64,000 bases of DNA from Plasmodium relictum (Eukaryota; Apicomplexa; Aconoidasida; Haemosporida; Plasmodiidae): positions 313,636 through 377,635 of the forward strand of contig NC_041682.1 of NCBI RefSeq assembly GCF_900005765.1, written 5' to 3'. The number at the start of each line of letters is the position of its first letter. Position 1 is the stretch's first letter. Shown here one piece after another: positions 36,167-46,614 of the stretch. Made by a program: the position numbers and the translations under genes. Under the pieces are notes generated by a model, which was not told the DNA's origin, made no database searches, and was given only the letters and a program-made list of their open reading frames with translations.

Positions 36167-39100
36167 TTTATTGTAAAAAAAAAAAAAAATATTATGTTAT
36201 GCTTAAAAATATATTACTTAGGATTTTTTAGTTTTTATATACTTCCTTTTTATATAAGTTCAAAAAGCAAGCACATAGATTCTATATGAAAAAAATATTT
36301 ATTATTTTTTAAACATAAAAAATAAAAATAATGTTCTTTAAAAATATATATACTAGTTATTATATCTATAAATTCAAAATTTATGTGTAGATATAAAAAA
36401 AAAATATATTCATAAAGAAAATTTTTATACAAGTAATATTAAAAAAAAAAAATACGTCTGCCATTTAACCAATTTTTAATTTTTGTTCATATCAATAGAA
36501 AAAAAGTTAAAAAAAATGGTAATTAATAACCAATAATAATCCAAATATATATATAAAACAAAATCTTAAAGTATAAATTTTTTTTTTTCTTATAATAAAT
36601 AAAAAAGAAGAAAGCATTTGCAAAAAAAAAAAAAAAAAATTGATGGATACTGTTAAACTAAATTTGAATTTTTTTTTTTTTACAGCTTACAGAAAAAAAA
36701 AATTAAAGGCAAAATATTTAACTATATGAAGACCTATTTTTTTTTTTTAAATTTACTTAATATTTATAAATATGCATGCATTTTTGTTTCTACTTAATTG
36801 TTGAAATGACAAAATTTTCTGAGAAATATTGCTATATTTATGAAACTATTATTGATTTTTCAAATAGCATTAAAATGTATTCTAAAAAAAAATATATTAT
36901 TTCTTTAAATAAATTTTTTTTTATTATCCTTTCAATTTCATTTTGAAATTCAAGGAAAACATCTTTTAAAAATTTTGTAAAAAAATTTTATCCACAAATT
37001 ATTATATATTTAAAAATAGTTTTCAAATTAAAATTTCAAATTAAAATTGTAATATGTTTATTTTTTTATAATTCTTATAAGTAGATATTGATTAATAGAT
37101 TTAGTATTTAATATATTTGGAAAATTTTATGTAAATATTTAAGGTGTCTTTTTCAAGCTTTTATATCAATAATTTATAATGAAAATTAATACGAAAGGAT
37201 ATATATAAAAATTAATTTTCTTTTTAATTAAAAAAAATTAACAAAAACCTTTGAATATAAAGATGAAAAAATCTAAAATTTTATAGAACGTACTATTGAT
37301 TTAGCATACTTTAAGATAACAAGTGTTAATCATTTTGAAATATATTTTATTTTAAGAATTAAATAATTCATCTAAACTTTTTTGTTTTGAAAAAAAAAGA
37401 AATTTATAAATTTATTGAAGTATATTTTATAGCAAAAGGAGCATTATTTTTTATTTTTTTTATTTTATTATTTTCTTAAAAAATGTTAATGAAAAAAATT
37501 CATTTGTATTTAATATCTATAACTTGGTATGTTAAATTGTTTTAAGTATCAAAGTTTAGCAATTCATCTTATATATATATATTTGTTTAAATGTTAATTT
37601 TTTTTTTATTTTATTATGTGATGATATAGTATTTTCATTTATAAAAAGTATAAAGTTCTTTATAACAAGAGTTAAATGTTTTAATTCATTGGCATCGAAA
37701 GCAAACAAGTATAGAATTATAAATTGATAAATAAAAGTTTTATTCATTGCATAATTTATTTAATACATTTGTGCTATTCACATTTATATGATGAAAAATA
37801 TTTTTCCAGTAAGAATATAGCATTTCATGACTTATAAATATTGCTATATAAAGAAGATATTTTGATAATTTATTTGTTTTTTACAGAATATAAAGTGAAA
37901 TGCTCAAAAGGGTTTACTAAAAGATATTTAAGTAAAATATTGCATATATAACAATAATATTAAAAATTAATGTATAATTTTTATCATACAAAAACATAAA
38001 AAACAATTGATTAAAAAATAAATATGAGGTTCTACTTTTTATTAAAATATTATTAATTTTATTATTAAAAAATGTTTATGTGAATTTTTTATTATATTTG
38101 AGAAGCACATAAAATGTATTTTTTACCTTGGCCAAATTTAAATGAATTATGAAATATCTTTTTAAAAATTATATCTTAGATACAATTAAAAACTTAGGAA
38201 TAAATGGAAAAATATAGTTATGTTCCTCTGCTAATACTAGTTCAATATAATAAAATGGAAATGTAAATAAAATTTTATCATTCATAAGTGTGCATGATCA
38301 AACTTAAATATTATATGTAAATGTCTTAGTGTAGTATAATTTTAGAGATTCTCTTCTCATATAAAATTTCAAATTCTTACTACAAAAACAATTCCAGAAG
38401 ATTCATAAAAAATGTATATATACATATATATGAAAGCATAAACCATAAATTTCATGTTATTTTACAATCAAAATTAAGTCTATTATGGAATTTATTTAAA
38501 AAAATAATCTTTTAATTTTTTTTATTTTTTATTGAATTACTAATTATTAAAGCTGCAAGAATTTAAGAAAATAGTGCTTTGTAAGCAAATATAGGAATTA
38601 GTAAATATATAGATCAATAAATAATTCAAATATAAATGAAATTTTTTTGTTGCCATAAAATTTGAAGGGACAATAAAAAAAAAAAATCAGAATAACTACA
38701 AATTTGTATTGTAATATAAACAATAATATAAATTGAGAAATATTATATAACTGTAATACCAAATGAATTATAAAAAAATAAAAATTTATATAATAAAATA
38801 TAAGTTCTTATAGAATACCAATAAATTTTCTTTTATAATAAATGTATATAATAAACTTTTTTTGTTTTTTTTAAGGTTATTAGCAAATATTTATAATTTC
38901 ATAAATAATATTTCAAATGAAAGTATAGGTGCTTATTATATATGAAACCAAATAATATATACATTTGTAAAAAAAAAAAAAATATTAGCTGAAATAATAT
39001 TTTAGAATTTGTGCTTCATATTATATTATAGACAATAAAATATTGTAAAGAAAAATGATGAATGTATATAGAAATGAAAATTTAAATGTATATAATATTA

Positions 39101-40241
39101 TTTTCATTGTCCATGAATATAAGTAAAAAACAAATTATTTATATAAAATATGGAATATTATTGTTTATTCATCAAAAAATTGAAAAAAAAAAACTTTCCT
39201 TGTTGATCCAAATGTTATATATGTGTATTTTTATATAATTGAAATATTTATAATATTACACTTCAAGTAATTTTTCAAGAAAGAAAAAAATATTAACTTT
39301 CTTATGGCTATCTTTTCCATCTATTTTTTTTTTTTTTAATTCATGATATTGGTATTTATTTAAACAAATACCATTTTTTGTGAGGAATTCTTGTTATCCC
39401 ATAACTAAAGCTTAATTTAAAAAAAAAAAAAAATAGAAAAAAACAAATAATTATATTGAATCAGCGAATAATTTTTTTTATTCTAACAATTTTAGCTATA
39501 TATCATTGGCAAGAAATTTTAAGTGAACATATGCTAATAGTATTTTTTGTTCAGTCAAAAAGATAGATTAAATGACTATTAAAGACACAACAGTTGTTCA
39601 ACTTGTGAATTCTCTTAATATAAAAAATACTGATCAATTTTAAACTGCGAATAAAAATAAAATAGTACTTTATTTTTTTAAAGTGTTAATTAAATTATGA
39701 AAACATCAGCAAATATTCCGTAGCTATTTAGCCATTTGGGCATTTAGCTATTTAAAAAAAAAAAAAAAAAATTATAACCAATTTAATTAAAAATAATTTT
39801 ATGCTACTATTATTATTTTATTTTATTTTATTATTTTTTTTTTTCTTGTACAAATGTTTATAAATTGTACATTTTTTAATTTTTCAGAGGTTTTATTAAT
39901 AATTATAAAATTTGTTATATCTAATTAACGTATTTTTTATTGTTTCTTTTATAGTTTTCACATTTTTGTTTTTGTTTTATAGTTATTTTTTATTGTTTTT
40001 TTATAGTTTTCATATTTTTAATGTTTTTTTATGTAATTCATGGCTTAAAGATAATTAATCATTATATATATTTTTAAGCATATTTTTAAGTATTTTATTT
40101 TCGAATGTTGCTTTTCTTGAAGTATTTATATTTGTCTAAGTAAGTGCCATATTTAATATTTTTTATAATATTAATTTTCTATATTTTAAATGTAATTTGG
40201 AAGGCATATTATCTATATTTTTAAATAAAGAAAGAAGACAA
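36167..40241. promoter_or_regulatory. 4-kb divergent upstream region of eIF4E and CTRP
   Basis: An unusually long spacer between two divergent genes, with no supportable coding sequence. It must contain the eIF4E promoter on the left and the CTRP promoter on the right. A palindromic TGCATGCA at 36,773-36,780 lies about 610 bp upstream of the eIF4E start. AP2-O-like motifs near 39,493 and 39,721-39,750 are listed separately. Confidence 0.55.
39721..39750. promoter_or_regulatory. Cluster of AP2-O-like motifs upstream of CTRP
   Basis: TAGCTA at 39,721-39,726, TAGCCA at 39,729-39,734 and TAGCTA at 39,745-39,750 lie within 30 bp, about 500 bp upstream of the CTRP start. Another TAGCTA is at 39,493-39,498. 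The ookinete transcription factor AP2-O of P. berghei binds TAGCYA-type sites, and CTRP is among its reported targets. Single TAGCTA words also occur by chance elsewhere in the window; the cluster is what stands out. Confidence 0.55.
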
Positions 40242-43200
40242 ATGAAGAGAACATTTGTGTTAATATTCTCTTATCTCTCACTTTTTCTGCATTTCAATAT
40301 TGTAAAAACTCAAAGTAATAAAGATGAAGCTTCTCATAAATATGTTAAATTGACAAAAGAAAATGACATAAAGTCAAAGCATGAAGATAATTTAAAAAAA
40401 AAATCCTTTCTTCAACTAAATTCAGAAAATGAAATGCCATGTACAGGTTCTGAGTGTTTTTGTAAAAGTTATTATGATTTAACTTTAATTTTAGATGAAT
40501 CAGGAAGCATAAAGAAAGATAATTGGGAAAATAAAGTTGTTTCTTTTACAGCTAAAACTATAGATCATTTAAATATAAGTAAAGATGAAGTACATGTAGG
40601 AATTATGTTATTTGGTATTAAAAGTAGAGATTATATCAATTTTAGTAAAGATATAAAGTATAAAAAAGAAGAACTCTTAAAAGAAGTAGAAAAGCTAAAA
40701 GACAATTATGGTAACTCAGGAGGTACATACATTGTAAAAGCACTAGAATACGCTCTGAAAAATTTCACGAAACATAAAAATAGTAGACCAAATGCACCTA
40801 AAGTAACAATACTTTTTACCGATGGAAATGATAGTGTTGCAAGTGAAAGAAAACTTTCTAAAATAGGCTCATTATATAGAAATGAAAATGTAAAATTATT
40901 AGTTGTTGGAGTTGCTAAAGCATCATATAATAACTTAAAATTAATTGCAGGTTGCCAAAAAACTGATGCATGCCCATTCGTTATGAAAGAAGAATGGGCA
41001 AATTTAAATGATATTACAGCAATATTAACAGATAAAATATGTGATACAGGACCTGTGCCCAATCCAGGAGAACCAGAAAAACCTGAACAACCTGAACAAC
41101 CTGAACAACCTGTACAACCTGAACAACCTGAACAACCTGTACAACCTGAACAACCAGAGCAACCTGAACCTGAGCATATACCATGCCATGGTGCTGAGTG
41201 TTTTTGTTATGATTATTATGATTTAATTCTAGTTTTAGATGAATCAGCAAGTATATCTCATTATAGATGGAAATCAAATGTTATTCCTTTTTCACAAGAG
41301 CTTATAGGAAAATTAAATATAAGTTTTAATAAAGTACATATAGGAGTTATTCTGTTTGCAGAATATATTAGAGACTATGTTAGACTTTCTGATAAAGTGA
41401 GCTATGAAAAAGAAAATCTACAAAAAAAGATAAAAGAACTTGAAGGAGATTATATTCATGGAAAAAAAACACATATTATTGATGCTCTAGAATATGTGAT
41501 ATTAAATAACTTAAGATATTCAAGTAGACCTGATGCACCTAAGGTAACATTATTATTTACCGATGGTTATGATTCCGACCAATCAGAAGATAAATTATAT
41601 AATATGGGTTTATTATATAGAGAAAAAAATGTAAAATTACTTGCTATAGGAGTTCCTATGGCTGATGAGAATAAATTAAGAATGTTAGTAGGTTGTAATC
41701 AAAATGAGCCCTGCCCATACGTAGTCAAGGTTGAATGGGGGAATTTAAGAAGTGTTCCAAAACTAATGATTGAAAGAATATGCACTACAGGGCCAGTAAC
41801 ACCACCAGAAATTAAGCCACCTAATCCTGAAACACCTAATTCATGTGAAGGAGATGAATGTTTTTGCCACAATTATTATGATTTAACTTTAATTTTAGAT
41901 GAATCAGGTAGTATAGGTTTAACTAATTGGAAAAAACACGTTTTTGAATTCACGGAAAAAATTATAGAAAATTTAGAAGTTGATGAAAATAAAGTACATA
42001 TAGGAATTTTTCTATTTGCTCAATTTAATAGAGATTTTGTTAAATTTTCTGAAGAAGAAAGTTATAAAAAAAGTAATTTAATACAGAAGGTCAAAAATCT
42101 AGAGAATGATTATAAAAAAGGAGGATTTACATATATAGTAAAAGCATTAGAATATGGATTAAATAATTACACAAGAGATCCAAGTAGTAGAACAAATGCA
42201 CCTAAAGTGACAATATTATTTACTGATGGTAATGAATCACATCCTAGGGATTATGTTTTAATAGATGTTAGTTTATTGTATAAAAAAGAAAATGTTAAAT
42301 TATTGGTACTTGGTGTTGGTTCAGCCACCATGTACAAACTAAGATTATTAGGTGGATGCCACAAAACAGATGGGGATTGCCCTAATGTTTTAAAAATAGA
42401 TTGGGATAAGTTAAAAGATACGTCAACATTAATGATTGATAAAGTATGCAATACAGAAGCTACAGGTGAACCAGAAGAAATTCCACAACCATGTAAAGGT
42501 GATGAATGCTTTTGTAAGGATTATTTTGATTTAACTTTTATTGGGGTTCCATCGAAACAAGGAGATTATAAGCTACAAAATGATATTTCTTCATACGCTG
42601 AAAATATAATGAATACTTTTAATATTGGTGAGCAAAATGTTCATGCAGCACTTTCTATTTATTTAGGAAGCAAAACCATTAGAACATATTTTGATGATGC
42701 AAATACTTATAATAAAAAGGAATTATTATTGAAATTACGAAAATTTGATAATTTATATGCGATGAGTAAAACAAACATTGCACATGCTTTAGAAATGGGG
42801 TTAAGACAATCCTTTGGAAATGGAAATAGAGAAAATGCACCTAAAATTGCATTATTACTAACAAGTAGTGATAATGATATATCTGAAGAAAGAATGTTAC
42901 AACAGGTATCAAATAATTATATAGACAAACGAGTTAAACTCTTAATAATAGGAGTAGGAAAATTACCTATAGAAAAGTTATTTATTGCAGGAGGATGTAG
43001 CTTAAATTCTAAATGTCCAAATGTGCTACAATCAACTAATTTTTCTTATTTTAATACAACCAAAAGATTTTTAGAAGAAAACATATGTAGCAACAACGTT
43101 GATCCAGTAACACCTCCAGTTTTTTCATGTGATGATCCATTATGTGAAGAATGCGATGATGATTTATGTGACAACAATACATTATGTAAAAAGGCTTTAG

Positions 43201-45344
43201 ATATAGCAATTGTTTTAGATCAGTCTCGAAACATTAGCAATGAACAATGGAAAACATATGTAAAACCATTTACCATAAATACAGTAAAACAAAATTACTT
43301 GTCGAAATATAGGACTCATGTTACAATAGTAAAAATGAGAAAACATGCAAAAGAAAAATGGTCACTAAATAGGAAAATAAGTTATAAAAAAAATAAGATT
43401 ATAAAAAAAATAGACAATTTATTAATGTCTCCTTCAAGTCATAAAGATATAGCTAATACTTTTAAATATTTAAGGACGAATGTTTTTAGAAAAACACCAC
43501 AATATAAAAAAAAAGTAATTATAATGTTAATTGAAGGAAAATCAAATACTGATCTGAATAATTTAAGAAGAGAAATTGAATTATTAAAAATAAATAAAAT
43601 TGATCTTTTTGTATATGCAATAGATAACATTGATGATAATGAATTTAAAATACTTGGAAATTGTGAAAACTCTTCATGTAAAAATATAGTTAAGGTATCT
43701 TGGGATAATTTATTGTCTACTTCAGATACACACATGAGTTATATTTGTAATTATTATCCTGACGATGCTGAATGTACTGAATGGGGTGAATGGAGTCAAT
43801 GCCCTAATACATGTCATCATTCTGTTAGCAAGAGAGAAAGAAAAGGTCCTTACACATTAAAAGGAGAAGGATTCAAAGATAATCAACATGGTAATTCATG
43901 TATGAAATTGGGTTCCATTGAATATAGATCATGCCCCATAAAAGAAGGATGCAATGATATTTGTGGAGATTTTGGTGAATGGAGTCAATGTAGTGCTACT
44001 TGCGGTGATGGTATTAGAATAAGGGAAAGAATAAAATTATCAGACACTGAAGAATGTAAAATTCTTAATACAACCGAAATTGAATCTTGTAATGTTCAAG
44101 ATTGTTTTGATACTGAAGTATGCGAGGAAATTGGAGAATGGGATGAATGGTCTTCATGCTCAAAAACATGTGGATATTCTACGAGAGAACGAAAATTCAT
44201 CATATTACCAGAATCTATAAAAATGTATCCAGATTGTAAACATAAAGAACAAGTTGAAATAGATGTATGCTCTGTTCCAAAATGTGATGATGACAAATGT
44301 TTTGAATGGGGAGATTGGAGTGAATGGTCTTCAACATGTGGACCTAGAAAAAGAGTTCAGAAAGCACACTTGAATATTTATTTGTCTAATATTAACGATA
44401 AGAGTAAAAAATCAGATGAATGCGAAAAATACTATAGAGATAAAGTTGAATATGATGAAGAACTCCCTTGTACTGATAATCCATGTGGAAAATGGTCAGA
44501 ATGGTCAGAATGCGACAGAACATGCAATGCTGGTGTCAGAATGAGACATTTTATTTCTCATGTATCAGCTATTAATGCAGATAATACTGATGAATGTTTA
44601 GAATACTACAATTCCATAGAAACAGAGCCATGTTTGAATTTACCTCTATGTAATACAGAGGAATGTAATGATTGGGAAACATGGATTGATTGTAAAGAAC
44701 AAGATTCTTGTTATAATCAAAATAAAAAAATATTCACAAGAAAAGTAGAATTGTTGAAGAATTTAAAAAATAATGTATCAGAATTTTGTAATGATTACGA
44801 ACTGTTTAAAGAGGAAGAATGCCCTATAGCAAATAAACCTTGCAATGACGCTTTATGTAATGAATGGGATGAATGGGGAGATTGCTCAGCTACTTGTGGA
44901 ACATCATTCAAGGTCAGGACAAGAAAAGAACCTTTGGAATTAATATCACCATCAAAGGATATAAATGGAAATATGGGTTTAACTTGTGAACAACAAAATA
45001 TAAAAGTAGAAGAAAGAGAAACCTGTAATGTCCCAGTATGTGCACCAATTATAGGAGACACAGTTAATAGTACAAATCCAGCTGAAGGTAGTGAACATAA
45101 AGACAATTCAAATAAAAAAAGCGGTTTTGGAACAGGTGAAAAAATTTCTTTGGCTGCAGGTGTAATCGGATTAATAGCTCTAGCAACGGGAGGTTTAATA
45201 TATGGATACAATACTTTTAATGGAGGAGAAGTTCCAGATACTTCTAATATGGAATTTGAAAATGTTGAAAATAATACAGGTGAAATTGATGAAACAAATG
45301 AAGATTTTGAAGTAATTGATGCAAATGATCCCATGTGGAATTAA
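40242..45344 (+). CDS. CTRP: CTRP, circumsporozoite- and TRAP-related ookinete adhesin
   Basis: A single exon of 1,700 residues. CTRP is a microneme adhesin required for ookinete motility and midgut invasion. The start is the ATG at 40,242, which begins a signal peptide (KRTFVLIFSYLSLFLHF). Five von Willebrand A domains follow: MIDAS motifs are intact in the first three (DESGS at 85, DESAS at 333, DESGS at 553) and degenerate in the fourth (near 763) and fifth (DQSRN at 993). Seven thrombospondin type 1 repeats run from about residue 1178 to 1570, with WSEW motifs in several; the sixth is degenerate. One membrane helix (about 1633-1658) and a short acidic tail with a penultimate Trp, as in the TRAP family, complete it. 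A Pro-Glu-Gln hinge joins the first two vWA domains. P. falciparum CTRP is reported with six vWA domains. Confidence 0.95.
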   Translation: MKRTFVLIFSYLSLFLHFNIVKTQSNKDEASHKYVKLTKENDIKSKHEDNLKKKSFLQLNSENEMPCTGSECFCKSYYDLTLILDESGSIKKDNWENKVVSFTAKTIDHLNISKDEVHVGIMLFGIKSRDYINFSKDIKYKKEELLKEVEKLKDNYGNSGGTYIVKALEYALKNFTKHKNSRPNAPKVTILFTDGNDSVASERKLSKIGSLYRNENVKLLVVGVAKASYNNLKLIAGCQKTDACPFVMKEEWANLNDITAILTDKICDTGPVPNPGEPEKPEQPEQPEQPVQPEQPEQPVQPEQPEQPEPEHIPCHGAECFCYDYYDLILVLDESASISHYRWKSNVIPFSQELIGKLNISFNKVHIGVILFAEYIRDYVRLSDKVSYEKENLQKKIKELEGDYIHGKKTHIIDALEYVILNNLRYSSRPDAPKVTLLFTDGYDSDQSEDKLYNMGLLYREKNVKLLAIGVPMADENKLRMLVGCNQNEPCPYVVKVEWGNLRSVPKLMIERICTTGPVTPPEIKPPNPETPNSCEGDECFCHNYYDLTLILDESGSIGLTNWKKHVFEFTEKIIENLEVDENKVHIGIFLFAQFNRDFVKFSEEESYKKSNLIQKVKNLENDYKKGGFTYIVKALEYGLNNYTRDPSSRTNAPKVTILFTDGNESHPRDYVLIDVSLLYKKENVKLLVLGVGSATMYKLRLLGGCHKTDGDCPNVLKIDWDKLKDTSTLMIDKVCNTEATGEPEEIPQPCKGDECFCKDYFDLTFIGVPSKQGDYKLQNDISSYAENIMNTFNIGEQNVHAALSIYLGSKTIRTYFDDANTYNKKELLLKLRKFDNLYAMSKTNIAHALEMGLRQSFGNGNRENAPKIALLLTSSDNDISEERMLQQVSNNYIDKRVKLLIIGVGKLPIEKLFIAGGCSLNSKCPNVLQSTNFSYFNTTKRFLEENICSNNVDPVTPPVFSCDDPLCEECDDDLCDNNTLCKKALDIAIVLDQSRNISNEQWKTYVKPFTINTVKQNYLSKYRTHVTIVKMRKHAKEKWSLNRKISYKKNKIIKKIDNLLMSPSSHKDIANTFKYLRTNVFRKTPQYKKKVIIMLIEGKSNTDLNNLRREIELLKINKIDLFVYAIDNIDDNEFKILGNCENSSCKNIVKVSWDNLLSTSDTHMSYICNYYPDDAECTEWGEWSQCPNTCHHSVSKRERKGPYTLKGEGFKDNQHGNSCMKLGSIEYRSCPIKEGCNDICGDFGEWSQCSATCGDGIRIRERIKLSDTEECKILNTTEIESCNVQDCFDTEVCEEIGEWDEWSSCSKTCGYSTRERKFIILPESIKMYPDCKHKEQVEIDVCSVPKCDDDKCFEWGDWSEWSSTCGPRKRVQKAHLNIYLSNINDKSKKSDECEKYYRDKVEYDEELPCTDNPCGKWSEWSECDRTCNAGVRMRHFISHVSAINADNTDECLEYYNSIETEPCLNLPLCNTEECNDWETWIDCKEQDSCYNQNKKIFTRKVELLKNLKNNVSEFCNDYELFKEEECPIANKPCNDALCNEWDEWGDCSATCGTSFKVRTRKEPLELISPSKDINGNMGLTCEQQNIKVEERETCNVPVCAPIIGDTVNSTNPAEGSEHKDNSNKKSGFGTGEKISLAAGVIGLIALATGGLIYGYNTFNGGEVPDTSNMEFENVENNTGEIDETNEDFEVIDANDPMWN
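41080..41170 (+). repeat. In-frame 9-bp tandem repeat (Pro-Glu/Val-Gln hinge) in CTRP
   Basis: About ten copies of a 9-bp unit of the form CAACCTGAA, with GTA replacing GAA in places, encode a PEQ/PVQ linker between the first and second vWA domains. The reading frame is preserved. Such a repeat can change copy number between strains. Confidence 0.9.
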
Positions 45345-46614
45345 GGATATTTCCAAAACTGTCTTTCTTTGAAATATGAAGTGAAATAATTTCACTTTTT
45401 ATGTATCAATCCACCTACCCTTTTTCCTTTTATTTATTTTATCATATACTTGTTTTTGTTTTATTTTTAATTTATATATATATTCTTTATTATAAAAATA
45501 AAAATATTATATAAATATAGAACATTTGTTTTTCCCTTTGCCAGATACTTTCATTTATGGTACATTTATAAATAGATTTTGTTCATTTTAATTTTAGATA
45601 ATTTAGCTTAATAAACTTTTTTTTTTAAGTTTTCGTAATTTATTAAAATTTAGAATGTTATAAATTATTATCTTTATAAAAATACTAACGTAAATTCGTA
45701 AAGATAATTAATATATTATTCTTTAATATTTTTTCCAATTGGACTTTTTTAAAGTAATTTAAAATTTTATATAATATTCAAAAATACTTTATCACTTTAA
45801 TAATATTTATTTAAAAATATATCGCAATTTGTTTCATTATATATTTAAAAATTGTAAGAAAAAATAAAAGGTTTTAATTCATGTTTTAAATTTACATCCT
45901 GAATTATTAAAAATAAATGCACTAACTATATTTTGTATTACTTTTTATTTTAGTAATATTAAACTTTATATTACTACATTTATTGTGTTACTTTTATAAA
46001 AAGCAAATGAAATTAAATTATCTCTAATTTAAAATTAGTTTAATAATTAAGAAAAATAAATAATTTAATGTTTTTAGACATAATAGCTTTTACTTTTCTA
46101 TTTTTTTTTTTTTATTTGGAGCTAATGTTGAAAAAAAATTTTAAATAAAGATACATTATTATATATACTTTAATAAAAAGTGAATATTTTTGTAAAATTA
46201 TATTATTAAAAAAATAAGCATATATATACATATCAAGTTAATCTTTATTAGTAAGTCAAAATTATCTTTATATTTTCATTTATACAAAATAACAAAAATA
46301 TCTAAAAAATAAAAATGATTACAATTTATTAAAATTTATATATTTTTTTTTTCTTTCAAAAATGAATAAATTATAGGCAGTAATAATTGGTACATGTAAA
46401 TAATTTTCAGACAAATTTATTAAAAATATATAAAATACAAAAGATACAGTTAAATATTCCCTCAATTATGATATATTTATATAAAACGCATTCTATAAAA
46501 TAATTTTAAAGTATAAAATAGTTTTGAAAGAGTAATTAAATTATTATAACTAAAATATTATTTATAAAAATTAAAAGTTATAAAAAAATTGAATATACCC
46601 TTGATAAAGAAAAA
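45345..46614. other. Intergenic region between two same-strand genes
   Basis: A/T-rich sequence holding the CTRP 3' region and the next gene's promoter. No coding frame or RNA gene was seen. Confidence 0.5.

Noticed and set aside
40197-40241. 15-codon N-terminal extension of CTRP from a TTG
   Set aside because: The ATG at 40,242 begins a normal signal peptide; an upstream extension would bury it.
40706-41277. Two overlapping minus-strand frames and one plus frame over the first CTRP linker
   Set aside because: They are produced by the 9-bp repeat and by CTRP codons read in the wrong frame.
44795-45334. 179-codon open frame on the minus strand opposite CTRP
   Set aside because: It is the reverse complement of the well-supported CTRP tail and membrane helix; composition and position mark it as a shadow.
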